DNA from: CAJBVW01 sp964457335
GTDB taxonomy: Bacteria; Myxococcota_A; UBA796; SXON01
Reading direction: 5' to 3'
Assembly: GCA_964457335.1 (NCBI GenBank)
Contig: CAYWGD010000015.1
Coordinates: forward strand, 32,997 to 96,996
DNA length: 64,000 nucleotides
The first letter of the stretch is position 1. Each line of letters begins with the position of its first letter. This document shows, piece by piece, positions 25,201 through 33,515 of this stretch. The position numbers and the translations under genes were made by a program. The notes beneath the pieces are model-generated. The model had not been told where the DNA came from. It saw nothing but the letters and a program-made list of their open reading frames with translations, and searched no databases.

Positions 25201-26880
25201 GATCACTACGACAAGTCGAAGATCTCCGCGGGCGGCGGCGTGTTCGACCGCAAGGCGAAGAGCGTCCCGCTCTCGCCCGAGGCCCGCGCGATGCTCGGCA
25301 CGCTCGCCGAGGAGCTCCCCCCCGACCAGGTCATCTCGCTCATCCTCAAGATGCCGGTCGACCTGCTCTGGAACGGTGGCATCGGCACCTACGTGCGCGC
25401 CTCCTGGGAGACCAACGCCGACGCGAACGATCCCCCGAACGACGATCTCCGCGTCAGCGCGCACGAGCTGCGGGCGAAGATCATCGGCGAGGGCGGCAAC
25501 CTCGGCTTCACCCAGGCCGCGCGCATCGAGTACGCGCTGGCGGGTGGGCGCCTGAACACCGACTTCGTCGACAACTCCGGCGGCGTCGACACCTCCGACC
25601 ACGAGGTGAACCTCAAGATCCTGCTCAACCCGATGGTCGCGGCGGGCCGGATCACGATGGAGGACCGCAACGACTTCCTGCGGTCCCTCACCGACGAGGT
25701 GGCGGACGCGGTCCTCGCCGACTGCAACGCGAACGGCCGCCTGATCTCGCTCGACGTGCCGCGCTCCGCGGCGGATCCGTCGCTCTACGGGCGCGCGATC
25801 GACTGGATCTGCAACCGCGGCAACGTGTCGCGGCAGTTCCTCGCGCTGCCCTCCGACGACGATCTGAAGCGGCGTGCCGCGCAGGGCCTGGGCCTCACCC
25901 GCCCTGAGCTCTCCGTGCTCCAGGCCCACGTGAAGATGCACGTGTTCAAGATGCTGATGCAGGAGGACCCGAAGGTCATCCCCGGGTTCGACCGCATCCT
26001 GCTGGAGTACTTCCCGAAGGCCGCGCGCGAGCGCTTCGGCGCCGACATCCCGAACCACATGCTCGCGAAGGCCATCGGCATGACGATGGTCCTCACGATG
26101 GTCGCGACCGACGCGGGCGCGGCCTACTTCCCGCTCATGCTCGACCTCACCGGGGCGAGCGCGGGCCGGGTCGCGGGCGCGTGGCTGGCGGCGATGGAGA
26201 TGACCCGCGGGAACGAGCTGAAGGCGGCGCTCCTCGCGGAGAAGGCGCGGCCGGAGGGCGCGTACCAGGCGTGGAACACCTTCACGCAGGGGCTCACCGT
26301 GCTCGTGGCGGGCTGGCTGGCGCCCGGGGCCGCGGGCGCGGCCGGCGAGGATCCGGCGCGCTTCCGCGAGGCGATCGACGCGATCGCCTCCACGCGGGAC
26401 AGCGCCGACGCGACGGCGTTCACCACCTCCGTCTCGAAGCTCGAGGCGAAGGGCATCGCGACCAGCACCGCCGCCGGCCTCGTCAACGCCGCGAACGCGG
26501 TGATGGCGAGCGAGGTGTGCGCGATCGCGGCCGCCCGCAACGAGGGCATCGCGGACGCGGCGAGCCGCTACCAGGCGATCGGGCAGGCGAGCAAGCTCCT
26601 GCCGACGCTCCGGTCCATCAGCCAGCGCCGCGGCGCGGGCCGCTGGGATCCGGTCGCGCTCGGCATCCTCCGCCTGCGCTACCAGGCGCTCCTGCGCGAC
26701 GTGGCCGTCCGCACCCCGGTCGGGGACGAGCTCAAGCTCGGCACCGACAAGGCAGCGGAGGCGCTCGCCGCCGGCCCGCTCCGCGACGTGTCGCGCGTGA
26801 TCGACCAGATCGTGGGCGAGGCCCCGGACGTCGCCTCGCTGCTCGTCGGCGAGCAGCAGATCCGGGCCGTCCTGGCGTGA
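22261..26880 (+). CDS. gdhB: NAD-specific glutamate dehydrogenase, large (180-kDa) class
   Basis: A 1539-residue enzyme of the large bacterial NAD-GDH class, which deaminates glutamate to 2-oxoglutarate. The long N-terminal regulatory region, with ACT-like segments, runs to about residue 700. The catalytic core follows with GPIARGGIRFSDR (about 757-769) and the substrate-Lys region PEGSKGGFYIKY, then the nucleotide-binding CVGVGDCAGDVFGNGV (about 922-937). The C-terminal helical region completes the family. It is slightly shorter than the usual 1600 residues. A glutamate catabolic role feeding the TCA cycle fits an amino-acid-consuming organism. The gene symbol is used by analogy. Confidence 0.95.
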   Translation: MPNHPQREVILLRINAAVRALSATLPPEEAERFVVFGQAALGLSRTASFTEVAPDEAARQLLDTWRFFAGVKSDGPNVRVTTADGGVRVLSAMVDQPFIVDTIRLALRAAGAQQVTGFNIVIRVNRNDKVTVAGEGEGRAESLVCFEALGIDPATAPALQADITERLSIARSMVADFDAMCSRVEATAEAAFDADGEDGIETAELLRWLLSDNFVFMGVSGGPGEDVRLGADRLGDTRLWPAAALVASDRLVNIQKGAVDAPVHRQGRVDEIRITLPTGPVVIRGVFTHRALTQPCRHLPILRRVLASVLAETRQRPNSYRYRGLANIFDSLPTEWLFSADPAQIRDVLDRVFDAEQDQSARVHVTQENAGQTTFTLFAIPERRYSDSVRTRILAFLQDLTGASYSDSGLFAGRFETVLLQVYQTGTRALGTADRERLQQVLSELTVPWAERVSGALSARFGEAAPTLLARYSSAFPGEYAEKASAEQSVTDIAFLEAVRSTGRVQARVSVDGEDVVLRVYEMHDILLTDLMPVIDNFGLVISDGVAIPVHPKGLAPQHIDIFRIASVPGITRAQLLERADRLVAGLEAVFQKHMTSDPYNRLVLRAGLSWEEVDLVRAYFGYARQIGLRYAAVRVQDILLNQPECVATIIALFHAKFDPDLKGDRATAIAAAEDRLNDLLRQIKTNDDDFVMRRLVNLVESTLRTNFYRTDRVAHYISFKIDHAKAKDLPLPRMMFEIYVHHREMEGVHLRGGPIARGGIRFSDRADFRTEILGLVTTQMVKNVVIVPEGSKGGFYIKYTISDPAERRRKGDELYQFLMRGMLDVTDNIVEGKVVRPPRVVAHDPDDPYLVVAADKGTAHLSDTANKISLQYGFWLGDAFASGGSNGYDHKKVGITARGAWVLVKRHFREMGLDADKDLFTCVGVGDCAGDVFGNGVIETRKMRLLGAFNHVHIFLDPNPDPESSYEERLRLFNEVKGWDHYDKSKISAGGGVFDRKAKSVPLSPEARAMLGTLAEELPPDQVISLILKMPVDLLWNGGIGTYVRASWETNADANDPPNDDLRVSAHELRAKIIGEGGNLGFTQAARIEYALAGGRLNTDFVDNSGGVDTSDHEVNLKILLNPMVAAGRITMEDRNDFLRSLTDEVADAVLADCNANGRLISLDVPRSAADPSLYGRAIDWICNRGNVSRQFLALPSDDDLKRRAAQGLGLTRPELSVLQAHVKMHVFKMLMQEDPKVIPGFDRILLEYFPKAARERFGADIPNHMLAKAIGMTMVLTMVATDAGAAYFPLMLDLTGASAGRVAGAWLAAMEMTRGNELKAALLAEKARPEGAYQAWNTFTQGLTVLVAGWLAPGAAGAAGEDPARFREAIDAIASTRDSADATAFTTSVSKLEAKGIATSTAAGLVNAANAVMASEVCAIAAARNEGIADAASRYQAIGQASKLLPTLRSISQRRGAGRWDPVALGILRLRYQALLRDVAVRTPVGDELKLGTDKAAEALAAGPLRDVSRVIDQIVGEAPDVASLLVGEQQIRAVLA

Positions 26881-26887
26881 TCGTCTC

Positions 26888-27445
26888 GTGACGACCTGGA
26901 TCTTCCTCCGCCACGGAGAGTCGGTCGCCAACGCCGGCGGCTGGCTCTCCGGGTGGGAGGACGTGGCCCTGACCGCGAAGGGGGAGGAGCAGGCCCGCGC
27001 CGCCGCCTTCGCGCTCGAGGCCCACGACATCCGCCGCTGCCTCGTCAGCGACCTCGGCCGCGCGCTCCACACCGCGCGGCTGGCCCTGGCGGGGCGGCGG
27101 ATCCCCGTCCACACCCTCGGCGAGCTTCGCGAGCGCCACCTCGGCGAGCTCCAGCGGGCGTCCATCGCCGCGTGCACGGCGGACGGCCGGCGGGAGCGCT
27201 GGCTCCTCCCCTGGGACCTCGGCCCGCCGGGCGGCGAGAGCCGCGCCCGCGCGGTCCAGCGTGCGCTCGCGGCGCTGCGGCACTGGGACGACGGCACCCC
27301 CACCCTCGTCGTCGGGCACGGCAGCGTGCTGCGCGGTGTGGTGGCCGCGTTCGACGGCGTCCCGACCGAGCAGCTGCACGCGCTCCCACCCACTCCGAAT
27401 GCCGAGCCCCTGCTCCGCGTAGGACCCGTGCCGGCCCTGCCCTGA
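26888..27445 (+). CDS. histidine phosphatase (phosphoglycerate-mutase-like)
   Basis: A 185-residue member of the histidine phosphatase superfamily. The phospho-accepting His is in LRHGESVAN near residue 8, with partner residues in SDLGRALHTA (Arg) and VVGHGSVLRG (second His). The size fits the small phosphatases (cobC/SixA/GpmB side), not cofactor-dependent mutases. The substrate is not predictable. A GTG at 26888, seven bases after the glutamate dehydrogenase stop, makes the two genes a likely operon, although a functional link is not evident. Confidence 0.85.
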   Translation: MTTWIFLRHGESVANAGGWLSGWEDVALTAKGEEQARAAAFALEAHDIRRCLVSDLGRALHTARLALAGRRIPVHTLGELRERHLGELQRASIAACTADGRRERWLLPWDLGPPGGESRARAVQRALAALRHWDDGTPTLVVGHGSVLRGVVAAFDGVPTEQLHALPPTPNAEPLLRVGPVPALP

Positions 27446-27468
27446 CACGTCGGGACAGCGCTCGTGCA

Positions 27469-27497
27469 TTGACACGACAAGACCAGCGTGGTCCGAT
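27469..27497 (+). promoter_or_regulatory. candidate promoter with consensus -35
   Basis: TTGACA at 27469-27474 is a perfect -35 element. Seventeen bases on is TCCGAT (27492-27497), which keeps the first T and final AT of the -10. It sits 30 bases before the ATG at 27528, which has GGAGG upstream. This suggests independent expression of the secreted protein and the three coupled genes after it. Confidence 0.5.
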
Positions 27498-27527
27498 CGG
27501 CGCGCAAACGTAACTACGGAGGATTCC

Positions 27528-28052
27528 ATGAAGAAGCTGCTGCTCCTCGCCCTGGGACTCGTCGCAGCCGCCCCCGCGTACGCCGGGGTGGGCGCCACCG
27601 CCTACGTGGGCGGCACGAACGACGGCGCCGCGATGGGGCTCCTCGCCCCCTCCCTCGACTACCGGGGCGGCGGCATCCTCGCCCAGGTGCACCTGCTCGA
27701 CCTCATCGGCGAGCTGCCCAACGAGCGCCTGGAGCTCGGCGTCGGCGTGTCCGGCGTCGTGGTCAAGCGCAAGGTCGGACAGGACGTGGAGGGCGTCATC
27801 ATGCCGGGCGGCCACGTCAACTTCGGCGTCCCGACCACGTTCAAGAACCCGAGCTGGCAGATCCTCGCGGAGACCCGTTTCGGTGCGGAGATGAAGCAGG
27901 GCATGGGTTTCGGCGTGTACGTCGTCCCGCAGATCGGCGTCTCCAACTTCACCGGCAACGTCGGGCTCTCCTACGGCGGCACGCTCCAGGTGAGCGCGTG
28001 GCTCATGAACGAGGGCGGCGGCGGCGGCGGCAAGGGGAAGCGCAACAAGTGA
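27528..28052 (+). CDS. secreted hypothetical protein, possible small beta-barrel
   Basis: A 174-residue protein with a clear Sec signal peptide (MKKLLLLALGLVAAAPAYA, cleavage about residue 19). The mature part is rich in Gly and alternating polar/hydrophobic residues (for example GVGVSGVVVKRKVG and GFGVYVVPQIGVSN), as in outer-membrane beta-strands. It ends in a poly-Gly/Lys tail. No family is recognised. Its stop overlaps the GTG of the thioesterase gene. Confidence 0.7.
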   Translation: MKKLLLLALGLVAAAPAYAGVGATAYVGGTNDGAAMGLLAPSLDYRGGGILAQVHLLDLIGELPNERLELGVGVSGVVVKRKVGQDVEGVIMPGGHVNFGVPTTFKNPSWQILAETRFGAEMKQGMGFGVYVVPQIGVSNFTGNVGLSYGGTLQVSAWLMNEGGGGGGKGKRNK

Positions 28053-28540
28053 CGGAGCGCCCGGCGGTCCCCGCGTCGGCCACGCGGGTCGAGCTCACGC
28101 AGATCGTGCTGCCGCAGTACACCAACGCGCTCGGCACGATCTTCGGCGGCCAGGTGGCCGCGTGGATCGACATGTCCGCGGCGATCGCCGCGCAGCGCTT
28201 CTGTCGCACCCAGGTGGTGACAGTCTCGATCGACGAGCTCCACTTCCTCCACCCGATCCAGCGCGGCCACATCGCCATCTTCCGGGCGAGCGTGAACGCC
28301 GCGTGGAACCGCTCGATCGAGGTCGGCGTCCGCGTCGAGGGCGAGGACCCGCTCACCGGCATCCGCACCCACACCGCGAGCGCCTACACCACCTTCGTCT
28401 CGCTGGTGGACGGCCGCCCGGCGCCCGTCCCGCGGCTCCTCCCGGAGACCACCGACGAGCACCGTCGCTACGACGAGGCCGAGCTCCGTCGCAAGAACCG
28501 CCTCCGCCACCGGGCGGAGCTCGAGGAACGACGGGGCTGA
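28049..28540 (+). CDS. acyl-CoA thioesterase, hotdog fold
   Basis: A 163-residue YciA/BACH-type acyl-CoA hydrolase. The hotdog signature is LPQYTNALGTIFGGQVAAWID, with the conserved Asn and Asp/Gly turn, then VTVSIDELHFLHPI and AYTTFVSLV. It would release CoA from acyl-CoA esters. A GTG start at 28049 overlaps the upstream stop by four bases. The charged C-terminal tail (about residues 135-163) extends past the fold. It starts a run of overlapping genes with maf and the YggS-type gene. Confidence 0.88.
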   Translation: MTERPAVPASATRVELTQIVLPQYTNALGTIFGGQVAAWIDMSAAIAAQRFCRTQVVTVSIDELHFLHPIQRGHIAIFRASVNAAWNRSIEVGVRVEGEDPLTGIRTHTASAYTTFVSLVDGRPAPVPRLLPETTDEHRRYDEAELRRKNRLRHRAELEERRG

Positions 28541-29100
28541 TGTCCGATGCACCGGCGCTCGTCCTGGCGAGCGCGTCTCCCCGCCGGCGCCAGCTGCTCG
28601 CCTCCGCCGGCATCGTCTTCGAGGTGCGGCCTGCCGACCTCGACGAGGCCGTGCTCCCCGGCGAGCCGCCGCGCGTCTACGCCCGCCGCGTGGCGCGGGA
28701 GAAGGCCCTCGCCGTGCCCGGCGCGCGGGTGCTCGCCGCCGACACCGTCGTCGACCTCGAGGATCGCGTGCTCGGCAAGCCCGCCGACCCCGACGAGGCG
28801 CGGGCGATCCTCGGCGCCCTCGCGGGCCGCACCCACCGCGTCCACACGGCCGTCGCGCTCCGCGTCGGCGATCGCGTCCACGCCACGCTCGTCTCCACCG
28901 CCGTGCGTTTCCGCGCGCTGACGCCGGCCGAGATCGACGCCTACGTCGCGACGGGCGAGCCCTTCGACAAGGCGGGCGCCTACGGCATCCAGGGGCACGG
29001 CGGCGCGCTGGTGGACCTCGTGCGGGGCAGCTACACCAACGTGATCGGGCTGCCGCTGCGCGAGACGCTCGCGTTGCTCGCGCGCTGGGGAGGACCATGA
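28540..29100 (+). CDS. maf: Maf-like nucleoside triphosphate pyrophosphatase
   Basis: A 186-residue house-cleaning pyrophosphatase of the Maf/YhdE family, which hydrolyses non-canonical or m5U/dTTP-type nucleotides. The family start LASASPRRRQLLA is present, with the catalytic ADTVVDLEDRVLGKP loop, the THRVHTAVAL strand and the GEPFDKAGAYGIQG motif, including catalytic Asp and Lys/Gln. Its ATG overlaps the thioesterase stop by one base, and its own stop overlaps the next gene. Maf next to a YggS gene is a common bacterial arrangement. Confidence 0.94.
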   Translation: MSDAPALVLASASPRRRQLLASAGIVFEVRPADLDEAVLPGEPPRVYARRVAREKALAVPGARVLAADTVVDLEDRVLGKPADPDEARAILGALAGRTHRVHTAVALRVGDRVHATLVSTAVRFRALTPAEIDAYVATGEPFDKAGAYGIQGHGGALVDLVRGSYTNVIGLPLRETLALLARWGGP

Positions 29101-29786
29101 GCATCGCCGAGAACCTCGACCGCGTCCGCGCCACGCTGCGGGAGGCGTGCGCCGGGGCCGGGCGCCCCGTCGAGGGCGTGCGCCTCGTGGCGGTGTCGAA
29201 GTTCCAGCCCGTCGCGGCGATCCTCGAGGCCGCGGCCGCCGGGCAGGTCGACTTCGGCGAGAACTACGCCCAGGAGCTGCGCGACAAGGCCGAGGAGGTC
29301 ACGGTGCCGGTGCGCTGGCACTTCATCGGCGCGTTGCAGCGCAACAAGGTGAAGTACGTGGTCGGCCGCGCCACGCTGGTCCACGACGTCGACTCCTTCG
29401 CGCTCGCCGAGGAGATCGGCAAGCGCTCGGCCGAATCACCGACCGGCATCCTCCTCGGGGTGAACATCGGCGAGGAGCCGCAGAAGAGCGGCGTCCTCCC
29501 CGGGGACGCCCTCGACCTCGCGAAGCGCGTGGTGGCGCTGCCCGGCGTGCGGCTGCGCGGGCTCATGTGCATCCCGCCCGCCGTCGACGACGCCGAGCAG
29601 GCCGCCCCCTACTTCGCCGCGCTGGCCGACCTCGCGGCCCGCGGGCGCGCGGAGGGCCTCCCCCTGGACGAGCTCTCCATGGGCATGAGCCACGACTACC
29701 CGGTCGCCATCCGCCACGGCGCCACGCTCGTGCGCGTCGGCACCGCCATCTTCGGGGCGCGGCCCCCGAGGGTCCAGGCGGGCTGA
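29097..29786 (+). CDS. YggS-family pyridoxal-phosphate homeostasis protein
   Basis: A 229-residue single-domain TIM-barrel PLP-binding protein (PLPBP). The PLP lysine is in LVAVSKFQP near residue 37. Other signatures are FGENYAQEL, WHFIGALQRNKVK and the phosphate-binding LSMGMSHDYPVAI. It buffers PLP and affects amino-acid and vitamin B6 balance, with no catalytic activity known. The ATG overlaps the maf stop by four bases (ATGA). It converges with the PEGA-protein gene after a 41-base gap. Confidence 0.94.
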   Translation: MSIAENLDRVRATLREACAGAGRPVEGVRLVAVSKFQPVAAILEAAAAGQVDFGENYAQELRDKAEEVTVPVRWHFIGALQRNKVKYVVGRATLVHDVDSFALAEEIGKRSAESPTGILLGVNIGEEPQKSGVLPGDALDLAKRVVALPGVRLRGLMCIPPAVDDAEQAAPYFAALADLAARGRAEGLPLDELSMGMSHDYPVAIRHGATLVRVGTAIFGARPPRVQAG

Positions 29787-29827
29787 TCCGGGCCGCCCCA
29801 GGGCCCCACGGGACGCGGGCGAACCCC

Positions 29828-31603
29828 CTACCGCATCCGGAACTCGACCATCCTCAGCTGGCCGGCGTCCACCCGCACCACCTGCGTGCGGCTGTAGCCC
29901 CCGGCGACGATGCGCACGCGGTGCGTGCCCGCGGCCAGCTCGATCGGGCGGCCCTCGGCGGTCGTGCCCTTCCTCACGTCGTCCACGTAGATGGTGGCCG
30001 TGCGGTTGCAGACCACCTGGAGGAGGCCCATCGGCTGCAGGTAGCCGCCGCGGCGGTCCGTCACGACGGAGTCGACCGCCGCGTTGGAGGTCCCCGTTGC
30101 CGGCACCGCGGCGGAGGAGCTGCCGCTCGGCTGGTCGGGCGCCTTCGGCGTGCCCGCGGGGGGCGCCGAGGGCTCACCCGCGGGGGCCGTGCCAGCGCGG
30201 GTGGCGGGGGCGGCCGTCGCGGCGCTCGCAGAGCCGGCGGGCGTGGCCGACGCGGGCGTCGACGCGCCCGTCGTGGTGGCGGGCATCGCGGGCGCCGTCC
30301 CGCCGGACACCGAGGCCTCGCTCGGCGCGCTCGGGCCGGCCGGCGTCGCCGCCTCCGCCGTCGAGACGGGGGACGCGACCGCCAGGGTGCTGGCCGGGTC
30401 GATCGGCGGGGCGTCACCGGACGCCTCGGCCGGGAGCGCCGGGGCGTCCACGCTCGGCGCGGCGACCGGAGCCGGTGCGGCGTCGGGCGCCGGAGGGGGC
30501 GTCGGCGGGACGGCCGGGGCCGCGGCCGCGGGTCGCGCGGTCCGGGGGCCGCCGGCCCGGGTCCGGAGGTTCCACTGCCAGGCGACCGCGCCGAGCGCGA
30601 GGGCGGCGATCAGCCCGCCGATCAGGATCACGCGGGGCCGACCGGGGGCCCGCGTCGTCAACCGGGGCGGCGGGACCGGCTTCGCGGCGGGCGGCGGCGG
30701 GGTGGCCGCACGTGCCGGGGCGGCGGGCTCCTCGGACGAGCGCGCGGCCACGCCGGGGTTCGTCGGCTCGGTCGGCTCCTTCCGGTCGAGCTCCGGGGCG
30801 CGGGGCGGGATGCGCGCCGCCGTGATGCCCGAGATCTCGGAGGCGTCCGGCTTGCGGAAGCGGGGGTCGTCCCAGCGCGGCGCGTCCGACCCGAGGGGGT
30901 CGCGGAGCACGTCGGCCGCGGCCTCGCGGGCACCCCGCGGCCCGTCCAGGATCTGGAGGGGCGAGGCGTCGATCCGCGTCTCCTCCTCCAGCTCCGGGAC
31001 GACCGGGCGCGCGCGCACCCGCGCCGCGGCGGTCGGGATCCCTTGCGGGCGACCGCCGCGCTCGGGGGTCGGGGCCGAAGCCGCGGGCGCGCGTGGCGGC
31101 GTGGACCCGAGGAAGTCGAAGGGGGGCAGCTCGGTGCGGAAGGGGTCCTCGGGCGGGAGGGACCGGCCCCTCAGCCCGTCCGGCAGGTCGGTGCGGAAGG
31201 GATCGGACGACGAGATGGGGCGCGACGACTGGCGCGCCGCCGGGATGCGCCGGCCGAGGATGTCCCCGAGCTCCCCGACGGCGTCCGTCATCAGCGCGCC
31301 CGGCAGGGTGTCGCCGGGCCGCGGCGGCACGAGCGACCGCCCGGGGGTGGTGTCCGCGGGGATCGGGCCCACGTCCGGGGGCCCCGGACGGAGGGGCGGC
31401 CCCACGAACACGCGGAGCGGCCCGCTGGGCAGGCTCTGCTCCTCGTCGGCCGCGGCGAAGCCCGGGCGTGTGTCCTCCGTCCGGTCGTCCTCCACGGCCG
31501 GGCGCGGCGGCGGCGGCGACGGCATGAGGATCCGGGGCGGCGCCTCGTCCACGAGCAGCTCGCCCGGGCGCCCGAAGAGCTTGGAACGGCCGCGCTCGCT
31601 CAC
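29828..31603 (-). CDS. PEGA-domain membrane protein with long disordered region
   Basis: A 591-residue protein. Residues 1-370 are Pro/Arg-rich, low complexity and probably cytoplasmic. A single transmembrane helix (RVILIGGLIAALALGAVAW) follows. A Pro/Ala/Thr-rich stretch of about 130 residues leads to a C-terminal PEGA domain of about 65 residues (IYVDDVRKGTTAEG...AGTHRVRIVAGGY). PEGA domains are surface-associated beta-sandwiches common in myxobacteria. The GTG at 31603 with GGAG upstream is chosen because longer starts overlap the preceding gene. It is the last gene of a four-gene overlapping cluster. Function is unknown; linking a cytoplasmic scaffold to the envelope is inference. Confidence 0.75.
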   Translation of the reverse strand: MSERGRSKLFGRPGELLVDEAPPRILMPSPPPPRPAVEDDRTEDTRPGFAAADEEQSLPSGPLRVFVGPPLRPGPPDVGPIPADTTPGRSLVPPRPGDTLPGALMTDAVGELGDILGRRIPAARQSSRPISSSDPFRTDLPDGLRGRSLPPEDPFRTELPPFDFLGSTPPRAPAASAPTPERGGRPQGIPTAAARVRARPVVPELEEETRIDASPLQILDGPRGAREAAADVLRDPLGSDAPRWDDPRFRKPDASEISGITAARIPPRAPELDRKEPTEPTNPGVAARSSEEPAAPARAATPPPPAAKPVPPPRLTTRAPGRPRVILIGGLIAALALGAVAWQWNLRTRAGGPRTARPAAAAPAVPPTPPPAPDAAPAPVAAPSVDAPALPAEASGDAPPIDPASTLAVASPVSTAEAATPAGPSAPSEASVSGGTAPAMPATTTGASTPASATPAGSASAATAAPATRAGTAPAGEPSAPPAGTPKAPDQPSGSSSAAVPATGTSNAAVDSVVTDRRGGYLQPMGLLQVVCNRTATIYVDDVRKGTTAEGRPIELAAGTHRVRIVAGGYSRTQVVRVDAGQLRMVEFRMR

Positions 31604-31616
31604 GCCCCAGCTCCGG

Positions 31617-32105
31617 TCATGTGTCCTCCAGGAGGCCGGAGTAGGTCCCGGGGGCGCCCTCGGCAAGGCCCCGGAGCTCGGGCACCCCCGCGGCACGCAC
31701 CGTGAGCTCCAGCCCCCTCGCCGACATCCGACTGCCCATTGCCCCGGAGCGTATCCAGGCGTTCACCGCCCGTCGCACGACAGACTGCGCGCGAGGGTCC
31801 AGGCCGCGGAACAGGTTGTCCGCCCGCGTCCAGGCCGGGTCCACCACTCCGCGCTCCAGGAGCTGCCGCGCGAGCGCCGGCACGAGCACGGCGGCGGCGC
31901 GCTCCGCCTCCTCACGCGGGTCCCACCAGGCCTCGAGCCCGCCCACCTCGACCACGCGCGCCACGTCCTCCGGGCGCAGCCGCAGGTCCGGCGGGAGCGT
32001 CCCCTCGGACACGAGCACGCGGATCACCTCGAAGGGGTGGAGCTCGAGCGCCGAGGCCACGCGGCCGACGCTCCAGGGGCGCAGCGCGTCCAGGTCGAGC
32101 CTCAT
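31617..32105 (-). CDS. unknown helical protein, possible winged-helix start
   Basis: A 162-residue soluble protein without a signal. The N-terminal part (WSVGRVASALELHPFEVIRVLVSEG, quoted as two halves of a helix-turn-helix-like unit around residues 11-35) resembles a DNA-binding motif. The rest is mostly helical, with a conserved-looking ARGLELTVRAAGVPELRG near the end. It overlaps the upstream coiled-coil gene by four bases and precedes the PEGA gene by 13 bases. I do not recognise the family. Confidence 0.65.
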   Translation of the reverse strand: MRLDLDALRPWSVGRVASALELHPFEVIRVLVSEGTLPPDLRLRPEDVARVVEVGGLEAWWDPREEAERAAAVLVPALARQLLERGVVDPAWTRADNLFRGLDPRAQSVVRRAVNAWIRSGAMGSRMSARGLELTVRAAGVPELRGLAEGAPGTYSGLLEDT

Positions 32106-33016
32106 GCGACCGCCTCGGCCAGGAGGTCGGGCGTCAGCCACACGGCGTAGACCTCCACCCCCGCCGCCTCGAGCTCCGCGGCGCCGTCCACCGCCGCCGC
32201 GATGCCCTCGAGCACGCGCTCGCGGAGGTCCTCCTCCAGCGGGTGATCGCCGAGCCACACCTGCACGGCCAGGTTGCCCTGGAGGTCGGAGAAGCGGACC
32301 GGCGCGTGCGCCGCGCCCAGGTCCGTCAGCAGCTGGTAGAGCGAGCCCACGAGCCGGTAGGCGAGCCAGGTGCAGAGGTCCTCGGCCCGGAGCGTCCCCT
32401 CCGCGTACACCGCCCAGGGCACGGGCAGGACCATGACGAGCGCCTCGGGGCTCCCGACGGGCGGGTCCGCCGACACCAGCACGCCCACGCCGACGGGCGG
32501 CGCCGTGAGGGGCTCGGGCGGGGCGTGCGCCGCCACGATGAAGGGCGCGAGGCGGGTCGCGGTCTCGGGCGAGAGCAGGAGCTCCGACTCCTGCGCGCCC
32601 CCGGCCGCCGCCTGGGCCTCGAGGTACTCCTCGACGAACGGCGCCATGTCGGGGTCGTCGAGGCGCGCCGACAGGTCGGCCTCCCGCCGGGCCTGCAGCT
32701 CCCCGAGCGCCGCGGCGCGGTCCTCGAGCAGCGAGCGGTCCTCGAGCAGCGCGTTCCGGACGCTCGCGCGCTTCCGACGGAGGGCCTCCTCCTCCAGCGT
32801 GCCGAGGCGCTCCTCCTCCTCGCGGCGGATGGCCAGCAGCGCGCCGTGCCGGCGCTGGGCCTCCTCCAGGTCGCGCCGGGCCGCACGCTCCTCGGCCGCG
32901 ATGGCCGTCAGCGCCTCGTCCGCCTCGAGCCCGACGCGGTCGCGCCAGGAGGCGACCTCGTCCAGCATCCGGAGGAGCGCGGGGGTGGGCGCCACGCCCC
33001 CGTCCGCACTACTCAC
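32102..33016 (-). CDS. unknown coiled-coil protein
   Basis: A 304-residue protein. Residues 30-120 form an Arg/Glu-rich coiled coil. The C-terminal half is a compact alpha/beta region with a hydrophobic LTAPPVGVGVLVS and a VWLGDHPLEED loop. No signal peptide or membrane helix is evident. It starts with GTG at 33016 and overlaps the upstream nuclease gene by eight bases and the downstream gene by four, so the cluster is translated as a unit. No family is recognised. The mid-cluster position suggests an adaptor or scaffold. Confidence 0.7.
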   Translation of the reverse strand: MSSADGGVAPTPALLRMLDEVASWRDRVGLEADEALTAIAAEERAARRDLEEAQRRHGALLAIRREEEERLGTLEEEALRRKRASVRNALLEDRSLLEDRAAALGELQARREADLSARLDDPDMAPFVEEYLEAQAAAGGAQESELLLSPETATRLAPFIVAAHAPPEPLTAPPVGVGVLVSADPPVGSPEALVMVLPVPWAVYAEGTLRAEDLCTWLAYRLVGSLYQLLTDLGAAHAPVRFSDLQGNLAVQVWLGDHPLEEDLRERVLEGIAAAVDGAAELEAAGVEVYAVWLTPDLLAEAVA

Positions 33017-33515
33017 AGACCGCCCACAGGCCGTTGTTCGCCGACACGGCGTCCGCCTGGGCGGCGTACAGGAACTCGCGCAACCGGATGTCGTCGAAGT
33101 CCTCGTACACCCGGGCCTGGCCCTCGCGGAGGATCTCCGTGTTCAGGAGCACCTCCTCGCCGTCGTCCTCGGTGATCCAGGCGTAGGCGAGGGTGCGCTC
33201 GTAGTCGTCCTCGCAGTCCGCATCGAATTCCAGCCGGATCTCGAGCCCGGTGATGCGGTCCGCGAGCCAGGCCGCCGACTCGGGGCCCCAGCACTCGTCC
33301 ACCTCGGACTCGTTGTGCGCGATCTCCGGGGCGTTGATGCCGAGGAGGCGTACGGACTCGCCGCCGCACTCGCCGACCTGGAACGTGTCGCCGTCGAGCG
33401 TGCACGCGACCGTCACCTCGCGGTCGGGAGCGCAGTGCTCCCCGGCGACGATCTCGACCGAGTCGAGCCCCCTGCAGCCCATCAGAAGGGCGAGGATCAC
33501 GGACGGCGCGGACAT
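33009..33515 (-). CDS. thermonuclease-like (SNase) lipoprotein
   Basis: A 168-residue staphylococcal-nuclease-fold protein anchored as a lipoprotein (lipobox LLMGC, Cys14). SNase motifs are present: the metal-binding DGDTF (41-45), RLLGINAPE with Arg56 and catalytic-type Glu64, and ERTLAYAW with Arg107. The Asp that follows the first Arg in the classical enzyme (RLLLVDTPE) is Asn61 here, so a metal ligand may be weakened. The start at 33515 is used because it leads into the lipoprotein signal. It is the first gene of the cluster running to the PEGA gene. Its start lies only 16 bases from the divergent ABC gene. Confidence 0.85.
   Translation of the reverse strand: MSAPSVILALLMGCRGLDSVEIVAGEHCAPDREVTVACTLDGDTFQVGECGGESVRLLGINAPEIAHNESEVDECWGPESAAWLADRITGLEIRLEFDADCEDDYERTLAYAWITEDDGEEVLLNTEILREGQARVYEDFDDIRLREFLYAAQADAVSANNGLWAVCE

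Noticed and set aside
22108..27507. A 1799-codon open frame on the minus strand, antisense to the glutamate dehydrogenase gene
   Set aside because: It is rich in Arg, Glu, His and Val with low complexity, as antisense frames of GC-rich genes are, and shows no domain, while the plus strand encodes a full-length known enzyme.
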